Assembly (NCBI RefSeq): GCF_047495875.1
Contig: NC_092470.1
Coordinates: 15,475,001 to 15,539,000, forward strand
Direction: 5' to 3'
Length of the DNA: 64,000 nt
Origin: Pithys albifrons albifrons
Taxonomy: Eukaryota > Chordata > Aves > Passeriformes > Thamnophilidae
Shown: piece by piece, positions 23,682 to 34,186 of the stretch
How positions within the stretch are numbered: position 1 is the stretch's first letter
Layout of the letters: the number at the start of each line of letters is the position of its first letter
Made by a program: the position numbers and the translations under genes
Notes under the pieces: generated by a model
What the model was told of the DNA's origin: nothing
The model's input: the letters and a program-made list of their open reading frames with translations, nothing else
Database searches by the model: none

Positions 23682-25477
23682 GTGAGTAACCACAGGGGCA
23701 ACCAAATCTCCAGCATCCAAAGGTATTTTAAAGTGTTCAGCACAGCTGGTAACTTCAGCCGGTCTCACTGGCAAGGGTGCCCAAAAAGTGACTTGTCTGA
23801 TGTCTCGAAATGTGTCCATGAGTGAGAGGGGTGGGATCCAGCTGTGCCATGGCTGCAGAGCACAGGGCAGACCTCCAGCATCCTTTCTTCTTGACTGTGC
23901 TCTCCACTGCATCCCATTACCATCACTTTCCCTGCAGCCAAGCCCATCATGTGGGAAGTGGTGTAGGACAGCCAGGATATGAAAGTCTGTAATGACCTTG
24001 AATGCAGCAGAAAAGGGCCATTTGGTTGCCCAAGACTACAGTTGCTTGCCAGGTGACAGAGCCATCCATCAAACTGCTTGTCTCATACTTCAGGTACCCC
24101 AGAGTTCTCCAGCCCATCTCCATTTAGGTTAGGAAGCTCAGTTTCTCCTGCTTTTCCCTTGGTCTGGAAATGACAGGATTGTGATCATCAGTTCAAGTAA
24201 CTGAGTTCGTGCAGCTAGTCCCTTCTCTCTGACTGTTCCTCTCTCTACATTTGTCCATATTCATTTGTTCCCAGTCAGGACACTGGTGGCATGATCTTCA
24301 TTTATTTTCTGCTACTGCTCATTCCCAATCAGGCCCAGCCATTTGTTTATGACAGCCTTTCTCTCAGCAGCACCCAGTTAAGATATCTGCAAGTCGATCT
24401 TGGCTGATCTGCAACCACAGCTCACCAGATGGGCAGCTGGCAGTGATCTGTCAAAACTGGGACATCAGGAAATGAGTGGATATTAATACCAAAATAAGGA
24501 GTTTACAAGCTGCTCTCCTGACAGTTATTTGTTTTGCTATTAAACTCATTGATATCTTCTGGGTTTGGCCTGGTTTACTAAAAGAAACAATCCCCTGCAG
24601 TCAGCCTTTCCTCACTTGCTATTGAATTTTAATACAATTTGACAGAAGGCCAGAGGTCTCAGAGATGTTAGAGTCTTCCATCTTTTCTGAAAATTAAAGG
24701 CATGGCGAAGAAAAACAACTTCACTGTTGATTCACTGGGAGAAGGAAAAAAGCTGTTCAGTGGCAGCTGCCTGTGAGTACATCTCGGTGGTCAATGAAGA
24801 GGGAATCATCTGTGAGCAAGGGCATGTCCTGCATCTGACCTGGCAGTGAGAAAGGAGACTTCAATACCTCCATGTTTCTCACAGCAACTTGTTTAAACAA
24901 AGTTGTTATCAGATTTTGCACATGGCATTTAAGGGAGTCCAGAAATGCCAGGATTGGGATGTTCTTTTAAACTTAGTTCAAGAAAGTAAGATCTAGACCT
25001 TTACTGGCAGTAAAGGGATAAAAGTGAACTCAAACAGTGTGATAATGCCTCTGTGTGTCTGGAAAGGGAGTCAGTTCTGGTAGTGATTTTACATCCTACA
25101 GTTTAACAAGATTCTTTAAGGGAGACTTCATATTTTCAAATGCAACTCTTGTCTAGTCTCTGAAGATCAGACTGCTGTGAATTATACCAAGCAGGGCTCA
25201 TCCAAAGCCTCTAGACACCTTAGAAAATTCTTGAAAAGTTTGCCAGCTGTTGCAGAAGACATTAGAGATGCTGCTGCTCCTTAGGTTAGATTGGGCCATT
25301 CTCAGCAACTTTGGCATTTTCTTCCAATGTGGATAAGAACTGGAAGAAGATCCTGATTCTTCTGTTCAAGGCAGCATACCCATTTGTATATATTTCTCTA
25401 TTTTGGGGCAACCCTGTAATAGTGTAGGTCACTGAGCCTCCCTCATTCCTCTTGCTAACTGATTTTTCCTCTTGCAG
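23682..25477 (+). other. SLCO3A1: SLCO3A1 intron (1.8 kb)
   Basis: Bounded by donor GTGAGT and acceptor TTGCAG. I see no repeat, exon or RNA gene in it. Confidence 0.85.
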
Positions 25478-25676
25478 GAATGACAGCAATCCCATGTGCC
25501 TGTCTGGGCATATTCCTGGGTGGCCTCTTGGTGAAGAAGCTCAGCCTGTCTGCTCTGGGAGCCATCAGGATGGCCATGCTGGTGAACCTGGTGTCCACAG
25601 CTTGCTACGTGTCTTTCCTGTTCCTTGGGTGTGACACAGGACCTGTGGCAGGGGTTACTGTTCCCTATGGAAACAA
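25478..25676 (+). CDS. SLCO3A1: SLCO3A1 coding exon with TM8 and TM9 (human residues ~392-458)
   Basis: Between acceptor TTGCAG and donor A|GTGAGT. It completes Gly392 and reads MTAIPCACLGIFLGGLLVKK, then LSLSALGAIRMAMLVNLVST, and ends VAGVTVPYGN plus two bases of an Asn codon. TM8 and TM9 are the two hydrophobic stretches, joined by the short basic cytoplasmic loop VKKLSLSALGAIR. After TM9 the chain enters the big extracellular loop. The start ATG of the local open frame is not a translation start: the exon is entered in phase 1 from the 23517 exon. Confidence 0.97.
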
Positions 25677-26555
25677 GTGAGTCCCCAGAGAGTTTCAGGG
25701 TCTCATGGAGCTTTACCAACATAAATCGTTGTTGTCCTCAACAGGCATTGCTGGGCCTCAGACAACCATAGAGCAAGCATGTAGAAAGCAGTGTTGTACA
25801 GGGCTCTTAGTTTGGGATGTTTCCATGCCACTCATTGCTGTGAGAGTTGAGTACCTGCAGCTGGCAACAGAGTTTTACTAAAATTGGTCAAAATGAATCA
25901 AAAGGTGATTCTGTAACCTTGGCCACCTGTGTAAGACTGGGTCCATCACATGCTCTGGTTTCTCCTGGCAGTGAGGGACATGCACTGCTTTGTACATTGG
26001 TTTTAGTGCCTCAGGGAAATTTTTATAATCAGGTTTTAGATGCCTGGAAATACAGATATGTTGAAGAGAGACTGTTTGTGGCTCCAGGCCCATTTTAATG
26101 GGAGAAATGAGGGCTGTGGTCCCCTGTAGCACTCACAGGTCTTGGAGAGAGTTATTCTGTATTTTCTTTTCTGATGCTTCTCAGTATGCCATGGCAGCTC
26201 TTTAAAAGATGACAACCTCAGCCTCTCAGCTCCTTACAGTGTTATAGAAAAATACAGAACAATCTCTGAATCATCAGTTTGGGTTTCCTTGGGGTTTTTC
26301 GTTGGGGTAACAAGGCAGCCAAAGACTTACATTAGATTCCCTGTTGCAGAGTGATAGTGACCATGGCATTTTGGTCCCCAAGGAGAGGCTATAGTCTAGA
26401 TTTCTTAAAGCTGGAATCCAGCTAGCCTGCTGACAGCTTTTTTGTGATGTGTCTGCTTTAACTACCCCCCTCCCCAAAGCCATCTTTGTGAGGCAGCGAT
26501 TGGAAAAGTTGGCTGATATCATCACACTGTCCATTAATTTCTCTTTCTCTTACAG
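25677..26555 (+). other. SLCO3A1: SLCO3A1 intron (0.88 kb)
   Basis: The shortest intron in the window, bounded by donor GTGAGT and a good polypyrimidine tract ending TTACAG. I see nothing else in it. Confidence 0.88.
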
Positions 26556-26694
26556 CTCAACTCCAACCTCATCTCTGGACCCATATTCCCCCTGCAATAA
26601 CAACTGTGAATGCCAAACTGATTCCTTCACTCCAGTCTGTGGGGCAGATGGGGTCACATACTTATCTGCCTGCTTTGCTGGCTGCAGCAGCACG
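26556..26694 (+). CDS. SLCO3A1: SLCO3A1 coding exon, first half of Kazal-type extracellular loop (residues ~458-504)
   Basis: Completes Asn458 and reads STPTSSLDPYSPCNNNCECQ, then TDSFTPVCGADGVTYLSACF and AGCSST, ending on a complete codon at donor G|GTGAGT. It forms most of the Kazal-like domain in the large loop between TM9 and TM10. The cysteines are at about 471, 475, 477, 486, 497 and 501, and the VCGADGVTY motif is typical of Kazal folds. In OATPs these cysteines are disulphide-bonded and are needed for surface expression. The N-terminal edge (NNSTPTSSL) differs from the human NSTAPGSAL at equal length, so both Asn457 and Asn458 sit in glycosylation sequons. Confidence 0.97.
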
Positions 26695-29600
26695 GTGAGT
26701 GGGCTTTCCTTGGGACCTCTCGCCTGTAGGAACAATTCTGAGAGCTCAAGTGAGTGAGGTTAGTGCGTGTCTGGTAGAGTAGCTCCCCTACAGCCAGCAG
26801 TGGTTGCACCCTCAAAAGCTGACCTCACACTTCAGGTGGGCATAAGCCCTTGTCGTTTTAGTCTCTGTTGCATAAATGCCAACTCTCTCTGGCAGCAGTC
26901 TGCCAGGGTTACCCATGGAGCAGGTTGGGATTTCACATCCTCCTCCTCCTTCGCTGGTCTTTCTCCTCAGCATGGAAGCAAGGAACATGGAGATCTGCAT
27001 CATTGTCTGGTGGCAGAACTCAGGTCCTCTGTGAGAGTTTCCTGGCCCAGGCTATGGGACCAGCTTCTCCTTTGTCCCTGCAGTTCCTCATTTCCCCTCT
27101 TCTCCACCTGCCCATGGTTGTGCTGCCCAATCCTTTTATTCTTTTTCCTCTTGCCCTTTCCCTGAATATGGTGTTTAGTGACCTGAAAGCAGATTCTGGT
27201 TTTATTCACACTTGTCTTGCATCCCTTTCTTTCCTTGCTTTGCTCTGAGGCAGCAGCAAGAGCAGTTGTCAGGGGAGTAAAGACTCCATCCGAAGGCATT
27301 CTACGTTTTTCAGTTCTCTATATCTAAGAGTTTATTTCCTTCTGAAAACTCTTAAAGACCAAACTATCTCTGTATAAAGAAGATGTGGGGAATTTTTAAC
27401 AATATCTTAAAAGCCAGCTGTTTCATTTTTTGCTGCTGAAATGTTAATGTCTTCTGGGTTACACTGAAAATGAGTGCCTGCTGCTCCCATGAGTGGGGAC
27501 TGGTGGAAATCCTGCATCCTTGCTCCCTGCCTGGGGCTGTGCCAGGCATGGTGATTGCTGCTACACTGCCTGTATGGAGTCTGTTGGAAGTCAGCCTGGT
27601 CACAGAGACTGTTTGTGGCTGTAGGGACATCAGTGATCCCATATGCAGTGATCCCTCCATGGCTTCATCCTTGCTTTTTGAGGAGACATCAAGCTCTCCC
27701 TGAAGAGACAAAGCACATGGGAGTGCCACTGAGCAGAGGTGCACACTCGCTGCTGGCAGAGCAGCCTCACAGCCCAGATCACCTGGGAGTTTGTCCTGCT
27801 CAAACCTCTTCTCTCCTTCATTCCCTCTCCAGCATCCCTTTGAAATACCACAGTTTCCAGGTGCTTTCAACAACCCCACAAGAATTTCCATGAGTGTGTG
27901 ACACATGTTAAGGTGTTAGCTCCTGCCCTCTTCTTCCTCCTCCTACCAGTAAGTCAACACCTGGGCTGGCAGCAGGATGATTTTAACAAGAAGCCAGCTT
28001 GTTTTGGACACACAGAATTGTGTCTCACCAATTCACCAAGCCTTTAGCAAGAGTACAACTGGTGTGGTCCATGGCTGGAGTGTGGGAGCAACCTCCTCAC
28101 TGTGCAGTTCAGTTCAAAGCTCTGGCTCCTCTGGGAGGAGCATGGTAATGAAAATTCAGCTCTGCCCCTTCAAACTGTAGCTGCCTGACCTCGTGCTTTG
28201 CAAGAGAAAACCTCTCAGCAAAAAACTCACTCTCCCTTACCCTTTTTCTTACTCATTCCTTCTTGTTTTGCCTTTTCATCATCATCCTGGAGTTCTTTTC
28301 ATCACTTTGTTTTCTGGGGTTTTTTTGCAGTAACGTTTTGAACACAAATTAGTGAAGCCATAGCATCTTCTGGAAAGGGCATTATCAAGAATTATGGACC
28401 AGTTTGGCCATGCAATGGCCTTGAGGCAAAGCCAAATTGCCAAACCAAGTTTTAAACCCATAATCCAGGTAATGACCTGTCTAGAGGGTCTTGTGAATGT
28501 TATATGCTTGTGATGAGCCAAGGGTGCTTTTTACTGGGACATAAAATTCTCTGAATGCTTTATTTAACTTTACTACATTGGATGTTTTCTGACTGCCTCA
28601 CTCCACTTTTCCTCTGTGAACAATTTCTAGAAGCGATATGTAGCTCAGTTAGTTTTTTTCTTTTTCATTTCTTCTCTCTTACTGAGCTGGTTCCAGAACT
28701 GCACCTGTCCAAAAAGCTGTAGGAATATTGGGGCTGATAGGCAGAGCTCTGCCAACCTCAGGCATTTTTCTTTCAAGCCATTCCCGAGAGTGACCCTTGT
28801 ATATGAAGCCATTGACTGTGCATCTTGTTTACTTGATGCCATTAATTCTCTCAGCCTTTTGATTGGAGACACAAGAATTCCTGACTGGCATTACTGTGCT
28901 GGCATCTCACAGTTTTGCATTGAAGTACCAGCCTGTCCCTTCTCTCTCAGAGCCAGGGCTTAAAAATAAGTAATTAAAAGTATGTAATTCAGATAGATAA
29001 TCACACCAAACTTAGGATGCTCTTAAAGGTGTAAACTCTGCATCTGTGTAGCCTTACATGCACACAGAAATCTGGGTGTGCATGATGCTGGAAGCAGAGG
29101 GTCATGATACTATGTGGTTGAATGCAGTGGGGTTGCAGACAAGGGGATCTGTAGCAATTTTGGCACAGGTAGCAAAAAGTTGCCTCCCCACAGGATGAAG
29201 CTATAACTCCATCTTTGATGTTTCCTTATTTGATGTCTGCAAGTTGTATGGTGTGTCAGTAATAAAAGATCAAAGATCTCCCAGGTAAGGATGAGGAGCA
29301 GTGCTAAGCAAGCAGATGTAGTTGGCACAAACTACTGGCACTGCTTCAGGCCAGCACCTTGATGCAGAATGGTCAAAAAAGCACATTAAAGGGCAAATAT
29401 TCAGGCAGTGCGGGTGAGAATCTGCCTTGTGGTTTGTAAAAAATCACACCAGTGAGAGGAAAATCTGCCTCACTATTGCCCGAAACGGGTCTTTTCTATC
29501 CCTTGATGAGAACCCATGGGAAATAAGCACCCAGTTCTGCATGTTTGCTGTGAGAGGAATTTTGTCCCAGGATTTTTCAGTGCAGTAATATAGATTTCTA

Positions 29601-31022
29601 GACTTAGATGGGTTTTGATCCACAGAGCTGTGTCCAGGCTGGTGGCTAGCAACGCACCACAGTAAGAGCCAAGAACTGCAAATTCCTGTTTGTGCAAACA
29701 CCACCTCAGTGGTGCTAATTGTCACCATTCTGGAGCCTTCAGGTGTCAGCTTCTAACTCACAGCACAGGAATTCGTTGTGTTAATTAACATAACATTATT
29801 GCTTGCCAGCCGGAAAGGCACTGCATGTCCGCTCCAGCTCTCCTGGAGTTCTGCACTATGGTCTCTCTTGCCCTCTGTGCACTTAGATGGAAGAAAATCA
29901 TTTGACTCCTATGCAGAAGAAAGATTGGTGTCAGAAAGGTTGGAGTAGTATCCCTACCGATCCTTATCTTTGGAGGCAGTGAACCAATAAGTGTGTTTTT
30001 GTATGGTCCTAAGGGGACCCCTTTGCAAAAAAGAAAAGGAATTTCTGCTCAAACATGGTAGAGGGAAAGGGGAGATTTATCTGGTCTTCAATATGTTTTA
30101 TTTTATGGTGTTACTCCTCATACAAGCATGTGACCTGCAAACCCAGCGGGCTGATGAAGACATGCCATGAATCATTTATGACCGTTTCATTCTGTATTCG
30201 TTAAGGGATTTCTTGGTGGTATTGTGTGCCTTAATTGCACTGACATCCCCCACTCAGAAATTCAGGAGGGTGAGTTGGAAATAAGGGAAAAAAGTAAATC
30301 CTTAAATCTGTGACTGGCGAACAAAGCTTCTTTTCACGTCCTGCACTTGCTGGAGAGATCAAAGCAAAATGCAGTCATTCTGCCCTCCTTCTGATCACAT
30401 ATTGATAAAGTTTATCTCGCTTGACTTCAGCTCTTAGCTCAACACAAATCACTCTGAACCAGATGTCATTTATTAGCCCTGGAGTGCTTTAAAGTCCAGC
30501 AGCATCTCTGGTGCCAAGCTGTGGTAGTTCAGCCCTTGATGAGCCGCAGCACCCATCGTGGGTGGCTTCTTCCCAGAATTCAGGGTGCTGGAAGCAGACA
30601 CCAAACCTGCAGCCAAGAACAGGGCTGCAGATTTACCTGCATTTAATGTACTTCAGTTTAATTGCAACAGCCAAGAGGAAGGAAGTAAAAAGGAAAGTAA
30701 TTAGAACCGTAATTGGGGGATCTTCCTTGTCACAGAGACACAGATTGTTTCTTTATTCCCCTCCAAAGAGGTATAAGTTGGTAATAATTTTGTTGCGGTG
30801 ACATTTACGGGAGAGACTTGAAAGCAGAAGAAGAAAAGAAACAAGCCAAGGTACAGCTTTCCCTTGCTGAAGTTCTTTCCAAACCCCCTCCAAACAAGCA
30901 CTTAGGAGTTATTTAATTGACGATTAGAGGATTAGGAGTTGCTGTTGACAAGCCCTCATCACAGAGGGCAATGGTGGGGATCATAGCTCTTCTTTCTCCT
31001 GACTCCCTGTGCTCCTCTGCAG
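26695..31022 (+). other. SLCO3A1: SLCO3A1 intron (4.3 kb)
   Basis: Bounded by donor GTGAGT and acceptor CTGCAG. It contains no repeat I recognise. The open frames near 27.4-27.9 kb (longest 180 codons, minus strand) have no recognised homology. The block at about 30100-30500 looks non-repetitive and homeobox/AT-motif rich, and is a possible regulatory element (see findings). Confidence 0.85.
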
Positions 31023-31198
31023 AACCTCAGTGGCTGTTCGTGCCTCACCTCGGTCCCTGCTGAAAATGCCACCGTTGTTCCTGGCAAATGCCCCAGCCCT
31101 GGCTGTGAAGAGGCCTTCTTGACATTCCTCTGCGTGATGTGTGTTTGCAGCATGATCGGGGCCATGGCACAGACGCCATCAGTCATCATCCTCATCAG
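31023..31198 (+). CDS. SLCO3A1: SLCO3A1 coding exon, end of Kazal loop and TM10 (residues ~505-563)
   Basis: Begins in frame after acceptor CTGCAG with NLSGCSCLTSVPAENATVVP and continues GKCPSPGCEEAFLTFLCVMC and VCSMIGAMAQTPSVIILI, ending two bases into Arg563. It adds loop cysteines at about 509, 511, 527 and 532 to the Kazal-type domain, and two sequons (N505-L-S and N519-A-T). TM10 follows at about 540-562. The donor GTGGGA is the weakest in the gene because position +4 is G rather than A. The minus-strand open frame overlapping this exon is an antisense shadow. Confidence 0.97.
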
Positions 31199-34121
31199 GT
31201 GGGACCATGGCCAGGGGAACTGATGATCCCAGAGGGGCTGCTCTGGGGGTGGGAGTGGGGCTGGAGAGGCCATGGGAACCACTGGGAGCTGCAGGGAGTT
31301 GAGAGTCCCATACGGCTCCTGACCTCTGCCTTTTACACTGCACTGACTGTCCACAGATCCATGACTTTGGACTGAGCCTCTGCTCAAGCCATTTGCTCTC
31401 TGAGCCACTATTTCACTTGGTAACACCTGGTTTATCCATAGCATGGCTCCACCGAGTTCAGAGCCTGCAGTATGGACCTGCTGGAGAGAAAGCAGGAACA
31501 ACTAGAGTTTGGTAAACTGGGAGTGAGGTGGAACTAGACCTGCATACAGAGAAGATCCCTGCAGGGATGCTGCAAAGAACACTGGCAAGGCTTGTTCTTA
31601 TGAAGGCTGGGATTAACATGGGAGGGGAAATACACATGTTTAGTTTCCAGTCCAGGTAGTAAGGAAGTTACAGCTGCATCAGGAGAGGAGCAGAATTGCC
31701 ACCTCTTGTTCTCAGCACATAATGTCTTAGTAAGATACCTTTAGATATGGCCTGGAGACCACAGAAGTCATGGAAAAATGAAAAGCTGTGGCAAAAGCAA
31801 GTTTTGGTCAATACCCACCTGGCTGGAGTTTTAACTTCTCTCACCCTGGACGAAGTCCAAGGACATAAAGAACTTGGAAGTCTGAAGGATATGTCTTGAG
31901 TTAAACCAATGTGAATAGGTAGGCAAAAGTAGCTTATTCATATAACTGACCTTGTGTTATTTCCAGACACATGGAACACTTCACCTTATGATATACATAC
32001 ATATCTAAGCCCACATTTATCCAGAATTACTTAGCTGTCCAGGCTGTCACTTACTCAGAATAATAACCAGAGGCATAAATAGCAGATCCATTCTGCTGCC
32101 TGGAAAATTCCAATAAAATTCAATCAATAAAGTCTGTATTAGAAACACACTCCTGAGTGGATTTTGGACAGAACAGCTCTGTGAGGGCATGTCTCCCTGC
32201 AGGATACAAAATGAGATATTCCACCTACTAGTTCGTTTCTCCCTTTGCATCTCCAGTAGCTAAAAGGAAATCAAATTTCTCATGATAAATATTGTAAGAA
32301 AAGTAATTTGAAGTTTGAAGGTTCTTTGTTCAAGGAAGCTGCCAGCACCTTTAGTATCCTGCATGGAGACATCTTAGTGTTACCTTCAAATAAGATAAGC
32401 CCAGCACCAGCCAGGAAGAAGAATACAAGGGAATAAGAAAAGCAAGGGAAATATTTAACATATTCAGTTCACAGCTGTAGGAAATAAACAACTCACATCC
32501 AGATTAGTAACTTCACTCAGGATGACTGATAGCTACCAAAATGTACAGGGAAGAGCTCTTAGCCATATACCATCGTGTGCTCTTTTGTAACTGCCATCTT
32601 GCGTTACCTAAAGAAAGTTTTAGTATACACATGTGTCTCTGTCCAGGGTAGAACAAGTGGTGTTGGCAGCTCCTGTGGTTCTTTAAAAATGATCTCAGCA
32701 TCTACAAATTAAATATGTTGTCATGGCAAGTCATTTTTTCACTGCTGTAGTCAGTGAGAAAAGAAGATATCACCAGGTGGCATCTTTTACTCCATCCTAA
32801 GGTATGGAGATTGACTTTGGTATTAAATACAGAAAAGTGGATGGAAGGACACCACCACCAATTAAAAACCCACTGTGAATATCTCACATGGTAATTTATT
32901 TTTTCCATAAAATAAACTTTTAATACTACATTTCCTTCATTTCCCACCCGACTGTAGAATCCTATTTGAGCCAAGCAATTAACCACTGGAACATTTTTCC
33001 AAGGTCAGATATTTCCTGGCATAAAGGCTTTATGTAGAACCTGGGGTCTACCTGAAAATTACTGAAATTCATCCAGAGGTCACAGGCTTCCTGCAGGAGT
33101 CATGGTATGATGTTACGGTGGCCTGTGAATGTGTGAAAGGAGGGCAGGTGAACAGAAAGGTCTTCTCCTAATTTAAAAGCTCTTGCTGGTTCTAACTGTT
33201 CTATCAGTTTTATCTGATGCCCTTCCAGTGTATTTATACAGAGGATCACCCCTGCCACCATGGATGCCACTAGCAATGCTGCCTGCAGACCTCTGTAAGG
33301 AGCTAATGGAAGAGGCAGCTCAGACCTTTGAAGTTCCCCTGTGTGATGAATCTCTTCCCATGGGGATCACTGTCCTGCTTTCCCAGCCTTTATATTCTGT
33401 GGGAAATAAAATGCTATTATAAGACTCAAGACCAAATTAACGGTTTCTTAAGTTCCAAAGGCTTTGCTGAGCCTACCCCAAGAGGATGGTGCCAATAAAA
33501 TCCTCAAGCTGAGTGAATTAGAAAGCTGTGGATGTTCTATAAAGCACCGTCGAAGGATAACACTAATACAATAGTGGGTTGTGTTTGTATCAAAAGACAG
33601 TGCAAACGTTGTCCTCCTCACATAAAAAAAAAAAATTGCATGCTAGACTCAAACCCATGAAAATGAGTCTTGAGCACTTCCTCACTGGAAGGCTGGAATT
33701 AACAGGCTGACTGAACCTTTTGATCTGTCATCCTCCCTTCCCTCTCTTGTTCACAGTAGTCTGGGGAGTTTCAGAACCAAAAGTTTTCTCTCCCTCCAAT
33801 TTTGAACATCTGGAGCCTTGAAAACATGACGGGGAGCTTGTAAACAATGATTTAATGGGATGGGAATTTCATTTTCCCCTATCCAACAACAAGATTAGCT
33901 GTTGTTATTAATGACTTAGCTAATTCCTGAACCTATCACCTATGCAATTACTTTTGGGGCTGTAGGCAGTTCAGGCGAAGGCAGAAGAAAAACCCCATTA
34001 TAATGACTTTTTGAAAAGGTGGTGGTGGCATCCTGGCTGACAGCACAGAATGGCCACAGGGTGTTAATCAAAGCAGAACAACAGGAATTGATTTCACTCT
34101 TTCCCTCCCTCCTCCCTGCAG
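31199..34121 (+). other. SLCO3A1: SLCO3A1 intron (2.9 kb)
   Basis: Bounded by donor GTGGGA and acceptor CTGCAG. I found no coding sequence. The last 250 bases before the acceptor are rich in TAAT-type motifs (see findings). Confidence 0.85.
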
Positions 34122-34186
34122 AACCGTGAGCCCCGAACTCAAGTCTTACGCTTTGGGGGTGCTTTTCCTGCTGCTCCGGTTGCTGG
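34122..34186 (+). CDS. SLCO3A1: SLCO3A1 65-nt coding exon, first half of TM11 (residues ~563-585)
   Basis: The shortest coding exon. It completes Arg563, reads TVSPELKSYALGVLFLLLRL then L, and ends one base into Gly585 at donor G|GTAGGT. The intracellular stretch TVSPELKSYA leads into TM11, which is split by the intron after LLRLL. Both junctions keep the frame with their neighbours (AG|A on the left, G|GT on the right). The protein is identical to human as I remember it. Confidence 0.96.

Noticed and set aside
27364..27906. Open frame of 180 codons on the - strand in an SLCO3A1 intron
   Set aside because: No recognised homology and no gene structure. Probably chance.
30959..31501. Open frame of 180 codons on the - strand
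   Set aside because: It is the antisense shadow of the 31023-31198 SLCO3A1 exon, whose sense frame is unambiguous.
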